Shown in pieces: positions 60,360 through 64,000 of a stretch of 64,000 nucleotides of DNA; positions within the stretch are counted from its first letter, which is position 1; the number at the start of each line of letters is the position of its first letter. The notes beneath the pieces were generated by a model. The model searched no databases. It saw only the letters and a program-made list of their open reading frames with translations, and was not told the origin of the DNA. The DNA is from Bradysia coprophila (lineage: Eukaryota > Arthropoda > Insecta > Diptera > Sciaridae): assembly GCF_014529535.1 (NCBI RefSeq), contig NW_023503493.1, positions 11,688,001 through 11,752,000 of the forward strand, read 5' to 3'. A program made the translations under genes and the position numbers.

Positions 60360-62372
60360 TAATGTGATTGTACAAATATTTGTGTATGCGTATCTATCCT
60401 TTCCTTATTTATCCACCTGTCTTATACATAAGATTTAAAAGTCCCTCACTCCACGTGTCATGAATGACTGCAAACTTGTTTCACATTTTAAAGGCACAGA
60501 CATCTGTGCAAATATAAATAAATTTTCGTTGATCCATTTATAAATTATAATATTTTAATTCGGCACGTTGTTGGTGGCAACGCAACGGTTCGTTGGACTG
60601 ATGTTGACAAATTGCTGCGCACATAGAAGGTCAGTACTACCACCCAGAACGTTTTAACGAAAATATTGGGAATATGTGAACTGAATTAATTTCAAATTTT
60701 TGGAGGAGAGTATTTTTTGTGATAAATTTAAAAGCTTTGAAGTTGATAATTTCACTTCTCATTACATCCATATTTTAGGATGTAGACCGCAGGGACTTGC
60801 GTCACATTTTTAATTAAGGTTTTTGTTTGGTTTGTCTGGTATCATCCTTTTTATGAGCATCCTGTTGTAGGTTATCGCAGTTAAATTTCGATGCGTACAG
60901 CTAAAATTTATTGTAGAAATTGAAGCAAGTTTGGGATATCTACAACCGGCCAGAAGTGGCATAGAATGCGTGAAATTTTGGAATTTTTGACGTTTTCTCT
61001 AGGGTTTGTTCATAAAGATTACTAGAGGGAAGAGGGATGAGTCAGAGAAAAGCTTCATACATTTTGCGATCTAAAATGCGTCGTATTTCGCGTGCACAAT
61101 TTGCCTTTGTAAGACGAAAATGTCGAAAATTTTCCTATTCATAATCGCTTGATACAAAAGCGAAATACTATAAACGTAAAAAAAACAACAGAATTGATGG
61201 AAGTTTGGGATAGATAAAACCACCTAGAAGTGGCAAGAAATGCTTGAAAACAAATAAATGTTGTCACGTAAAAACATGAGATAAAACTTGAAACAGAAAG
61301 CATATCTTGTCTCATGTTTTTGCGTGACGTCGTTTATGAACGATCCCTAAGGAAGACGAAGTGACTAAGATTTCTAAAATGTTTCTTCTGACAGCCTTAA
61401 AAATAAAATAATTAATCCACCAAGAACATTCACTTTTAAGCCTAAACCGTTTGTTTGTTTGGTATATCGCATTGCCATTTCACTTCGAAATTCTAATTTC
61501 TTCGTAAAAACATCTCCGCAATATAATTGCTAATTAAAAGTCGACGTGGTCAGTCAATTTGTACTATAGATTGTAAGTGCGGCGCTGTAAATTTCGTAAG
61601 GGGTTGAAATTGGCGAGAGAGCCGCAATAATTTAACAATCAGAGAATTCCACTCGGGATTCCCATAACGCAGTTTTTCACGTAAAAATTATATTAGCCTT
61701 ATATCTTGTGAAGGGATACGGAGCATCTGATGGTCAGGTAAAATACGTTTAAGTGTTTGTGTACATGTCAGATTGTTCGAACTGAAACGGAATGTCCAAC
61801 ACAGACGGCAGCACAAACGATTTTTCTTTGAGACAATGTAGCTTTACCAAAGAGAAAACGTTTGTGTTTCCGTTTGTGTTGGATATTATGCGGCGCTCAA
61901 ACATATCTTTATCTTTAAACTGACAGAATAAGTCTGATTTCACAGTCATCCGAATTCATTCCGTTTTACCTCCGCGTACATGACAGTTGGTATTTCATAC
62001 ATTAGATAACGTCAGATTTACTGAACAGAAAATCACAACGAAAGCACAAACGGAAACGCAAACGGAAAGGTCAAGTTTGACAGATTCACTGAGGCAAAAC
62101 GATGACTAAACAGACAAAACTTTAATTTGACTTACTTGCACATATTTGCACTTTTGCAAAAAGCTTTTATTTCTTTTGGTAAACTTTATTTTGAATTTTT
62201 GGCTCCAAAAACAGTTGTTTTATCGTCTCATCACTTAAATATTTCATGTGAGTGAGTGATGTGTTCAATGTTCACAATCGAGTGGATAGCGCAGGTGGAT
62301 CATTAAAAATGTATTTAACATTTCGCAACAATAATTTTTAAAAGTCACAACTCAGTATTTTCGACAAAAATG
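60360..62372. other. Interval between the two peptide genes
   Basis: The part 60490-60650 is the upstream region of gene A and aligns with 63640-63800 upstream of gene B. Further on lie a foldback (61263-61327, GTCACGTAAAAACATGAGAT and inverse) and a two-copy short repeat (GAAGCAAGTTTGGGATA.. at about 60923 and GGAAGTTTGGGATAGATAAA at about 61199). No other gene is supported; the 66-codon frame at 61749-61949 is not called. Confidence 0.45.
60490..60650 (-). repeat. Duplicated upstream block, copy of 63640-63800
   Basis: Shared words in order: ACATCTGTGCAAATA, AAATAAATTTT, ATTCGGCACG, GTTGACAAATTG, AAGGTCA. This shows that the tandem duplication of the peptide gene took its upstream region along. 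Confidence 0.75.
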
Positions 62373-62456
62373 TTTATTTCATCTAAGTTAACAAAATATT
62401 AAATTCTATAATGTTGGTTGAAGTAGTTGTGCTGTTTACAAAGATCCTACAGCCAG

Positions 62457-63444
62457 CTAGTCTTTGATAACAATTACTGTGCCATCAGGTTTCCTAATAA
62501 TTATGTCCCCCAGTGCTTCAGCCTCCTGCAGCGCCTTTAAGAATAATATGTACATTTTATTATCGAGTAAACTTTTAACTAGTAGATTACGTCCTCCTTT
62601 CGATCTTTTTTACTTTGGCAAGTATGAGTGCTGCCCGAGCGAAATGCACGGGATGTAATCACACAAGGCAAAATATTAGTACATTTTCTACCTTGGTGTA
62701 TATTTCGAGAATAACTTCGTATGTACAATTGTATATAACGAGCGCCAGCGAGTGTATATACAATTGTACATAAGAAGTGATTCGAGAAATATACACCAAG
62801 GTAGAACAATGTTTTATCTCCTGCAAGCTGATATTTCATACATTAGCGAAATAACCACAAAAATTTGGATTTAAAATTAATTAATTAAGCATGTTGTTTT
62901 AAAACGCATTCACAACAAAAAAAAACATCATACAGAGAATCCTTTATTTACTTACTCACACACATATACTATCCACCTCAACATTTCGTTCAAATCACAT
63001 CATTCCGACTACTCTGATTATTTGATCGATGTAGAAGTGACTAACGAACCACTACCGACAGCAATTGCATCGCGTTATGTGATTTGTTGGCGTAGTGGTC
63101 AGCATGTTTGGTTGATATGCTGCTGGTCCCGTGTTCGCTTCCACCGTTCGGCGATTTTTTTTTTTCAAATATGTAGATGGAAAGTAAATTTACCCTAGGT
63201 GGGTTATGTGTGAATTATCCAATCGTATAGGCTGTGGTTATGTATGTGTTTGTGTTTATATGCAGAAACGCGTAATGTATGAAATATCAGCTTGCAGGAG
63301 ATAAAAAAATTTACCGGTCATGTCAATTAAGTTATGACTCATTTTCCGTAGTGCAGTGAGTAAAGATATAATTATTTTCACATTTACCTGAGCCATTCGG
63401 AAATACAAATGGATGACCAAAACGACAATTGTTGCTACCTTCAT
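62457..63444 (-). CDS. Short secreted peptide precursor B (44 residues), two exons
   Basis: Exon 1 (63444 down to 63388) encodes MKVATIVVLVIHLYFRMAQ and ends at GTAAAT. Exon 2 (62534 down to 62457) encodes ALQEAEAL, then GDIIIRKPDGTVIVIKD, then TAG. Against gene A, 15 of 19 signal residues and 15 of 16 residues from GD onward are identical, while the short linker between them differs. The intron is 853 bp here against 66 bp in gene A, because it carries a foldback (62688-62804), a TIR element (62812-63306) and a tRNA-like segment inside the latter. The conserved hairpin-like tail is the likely active peptide. AATAAA on minus at 62373-62378. If the large intron harms splicing the gene could be weak, but both splice sites look intact. 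Confidence 0.8.
62688..62804. mobile_element. Foldback MITE in the intron of gene B
   Basis: CTACCTTGGTGTATATTTC and, inward, ATGTACAATTGTATATA are repeated inverted with few mismatches over about 48 bp, around a short GC centre GAGCGCCAGCGAG. Confidence 0.8.
62812..63306. mobile_element. 495-bp TIR element in the intron of gene B
   Basis: 34-bp perfect terminal inverted repeats beginning TTTTATCTCCTGCAAGCTGA at the left, inverted at 63273-63306. No ORF. It carries a tRNA-like segment and a T-run. No clear target duplication. Confidence 0.8.
63087..63165 (+). repeat. tRNA-like segment with T-run
   Basis: GGCGTAGTGGTCAGCATGTTTGG (A-box side), GGTCCCGTGTTCGCTTCC (B-box side), then GGCG and a run of about 12 T, like a pol III unit. 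It pairs too poorly for a working tRNA. Shared words with 57411-57428 suggest one SINE family. Confidence 0.45.
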
Positions 63445-63542
63445 GGTTATATTATTGGAGCGTCTCTTTGTAAATTATAAATATCTAATTTACTTGACGA
63501 ATAGTATTCGAAGGACTGTGCTTCTGCTCTGGAAATCTTTGC

Positions 63543-63550
63543 CTTTTATA
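63543..63550 (-). promoter_or_regulatory. TATA box of peptide gene B
   Basis: TATAAAAG on minus, 99 bp before the ATG. The downstream leader word TTATTCGTCAAGTAAATT of gene A is kept here as CTATTCGTCAAGTAAATT. Confidence 0.75.
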
Positions 63551-63639
63551 TGGAATTTTTTAGACAGATTTTTCCATCTGATTTATGCGTATATGCAATA
63601 CCTCATGATTTAATATTTGCTTGATTTTCACAATTAAAA

Positions 63640-63800
63640 AGGAAACATCTGTGCAAATAATTTTCTACTTAAATAAATTTTGATTCGGCACGTGTGACTG
63701 TCGGTAGTGTCGTTTTGTTGGTCTCTAAGATCCTTGACGTACTTATGTTGACAAATTGTGTATAAGGTCAATACCATCCCCCATGAGTTGTCACAAGAAA
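63640..63800 (-). repeat. Duplicated upstream block of gene B
   Basis: Counterpart of 60490-60650 (ACATCTGTGCAAATAATTTT, GATTCGGCACG, TGTTGACAAATTG, AAGGTCAATACC). The remainder to 64000 shows no further gene. Confidence 0.7.
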
Positions 63801-64000
63801 TGGCTATTGAACAGGAACAAACAATGTTATGGTGGCCCAACGGTGATAACAACTGCAATTTGCTGGTTTACATACAATGTGTGTGAATTATCGTCCGCAC
63901 TGGAATCACGCTAGAAACGGAAACATTCATGTGGTTTTCCATACATTTCATAGTTATTTTCATCATAAGGAGAGAAACCACGAAATTACAGTATACGTGT

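Overview
This is a eukaryotic, AT-rich, gene-poor stretch that looks like a dipteran insect chromosome. Three things suggest this: introns of 56 to 66 bp with GT..AG ends, TATA-box promoters close to short secreted-protein genes, and a Delilah-type bHLH transcription factor, which is an insect regulator. A lower dipteran such as a sciarid fungus gnat would fit the coiled-coil secreted protein and the dense MITE load, but the species is inference.

I support six protein genes. (1) 7841-10726 (+): a two-exon gene for a secreted protein of about 940 residues, almost wholly built from Ala/Gln/Asn-rich 11- and 7-residue helical repeats, with a higher-order repeat of 1002 bp. (2) 26357-27325 (+): a bHLH factor of the Delilah/Taxi type behind a strong splice acceptor. 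(3) 41446-41967 (+): a 173-residue secreted protein of unknown family. (4) 45596-47835 (+): a three-exon gene for a secreted protein with two jacalin-like lectin domains and an aerolysin-like pore-forming region; in this assembly its second exon is interrupted by a 458-bp hAT-type MITE with perfect inverted repeats and an 8-bp target duplication. (5) and (6) 60060-60257 (-) and 62457-63444 (-): tandem paralogues encoding prepeptides of 43 and 44 residues that end in a conserved strand-turn-strand motif. Both are split by an intron between signal peptide and mature peptide, so single-ORF scans miss them.

The rest is a repeat landscape. A satellite-carrying element with 144-146 bp internal tandem units is present twice in opposite orientation (about 208-1507 and 35537-37082), and a related tandem array lies at 44380-45255. 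Many short foldback/TIR elements, an almost identical 116-bp inverted pair (12229/15669), a 16-bp minisatellite (49842-50203), two LINE types as 3' fragments (5131-5640, 29324-29566, 56689-57240) and two tRNA-like SINE heads are scattered through the window. A family of about 16 dispersed copies of a 130-160 bp module has two TTACTTC motifs, usually a TATA-like box and a GTTATCGATAAC-like dyad; it looks promoter-like and I do not recognise it.

Nothing suggests an operon or one shared pathway. The secreted lectin/pore protein, the two short peptides and the unknown secreted protein all look like exported products, possibly for defence or saliva. The repeat protein looks structural (silk or salivary secretion). 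These roles are inferred from architecture.
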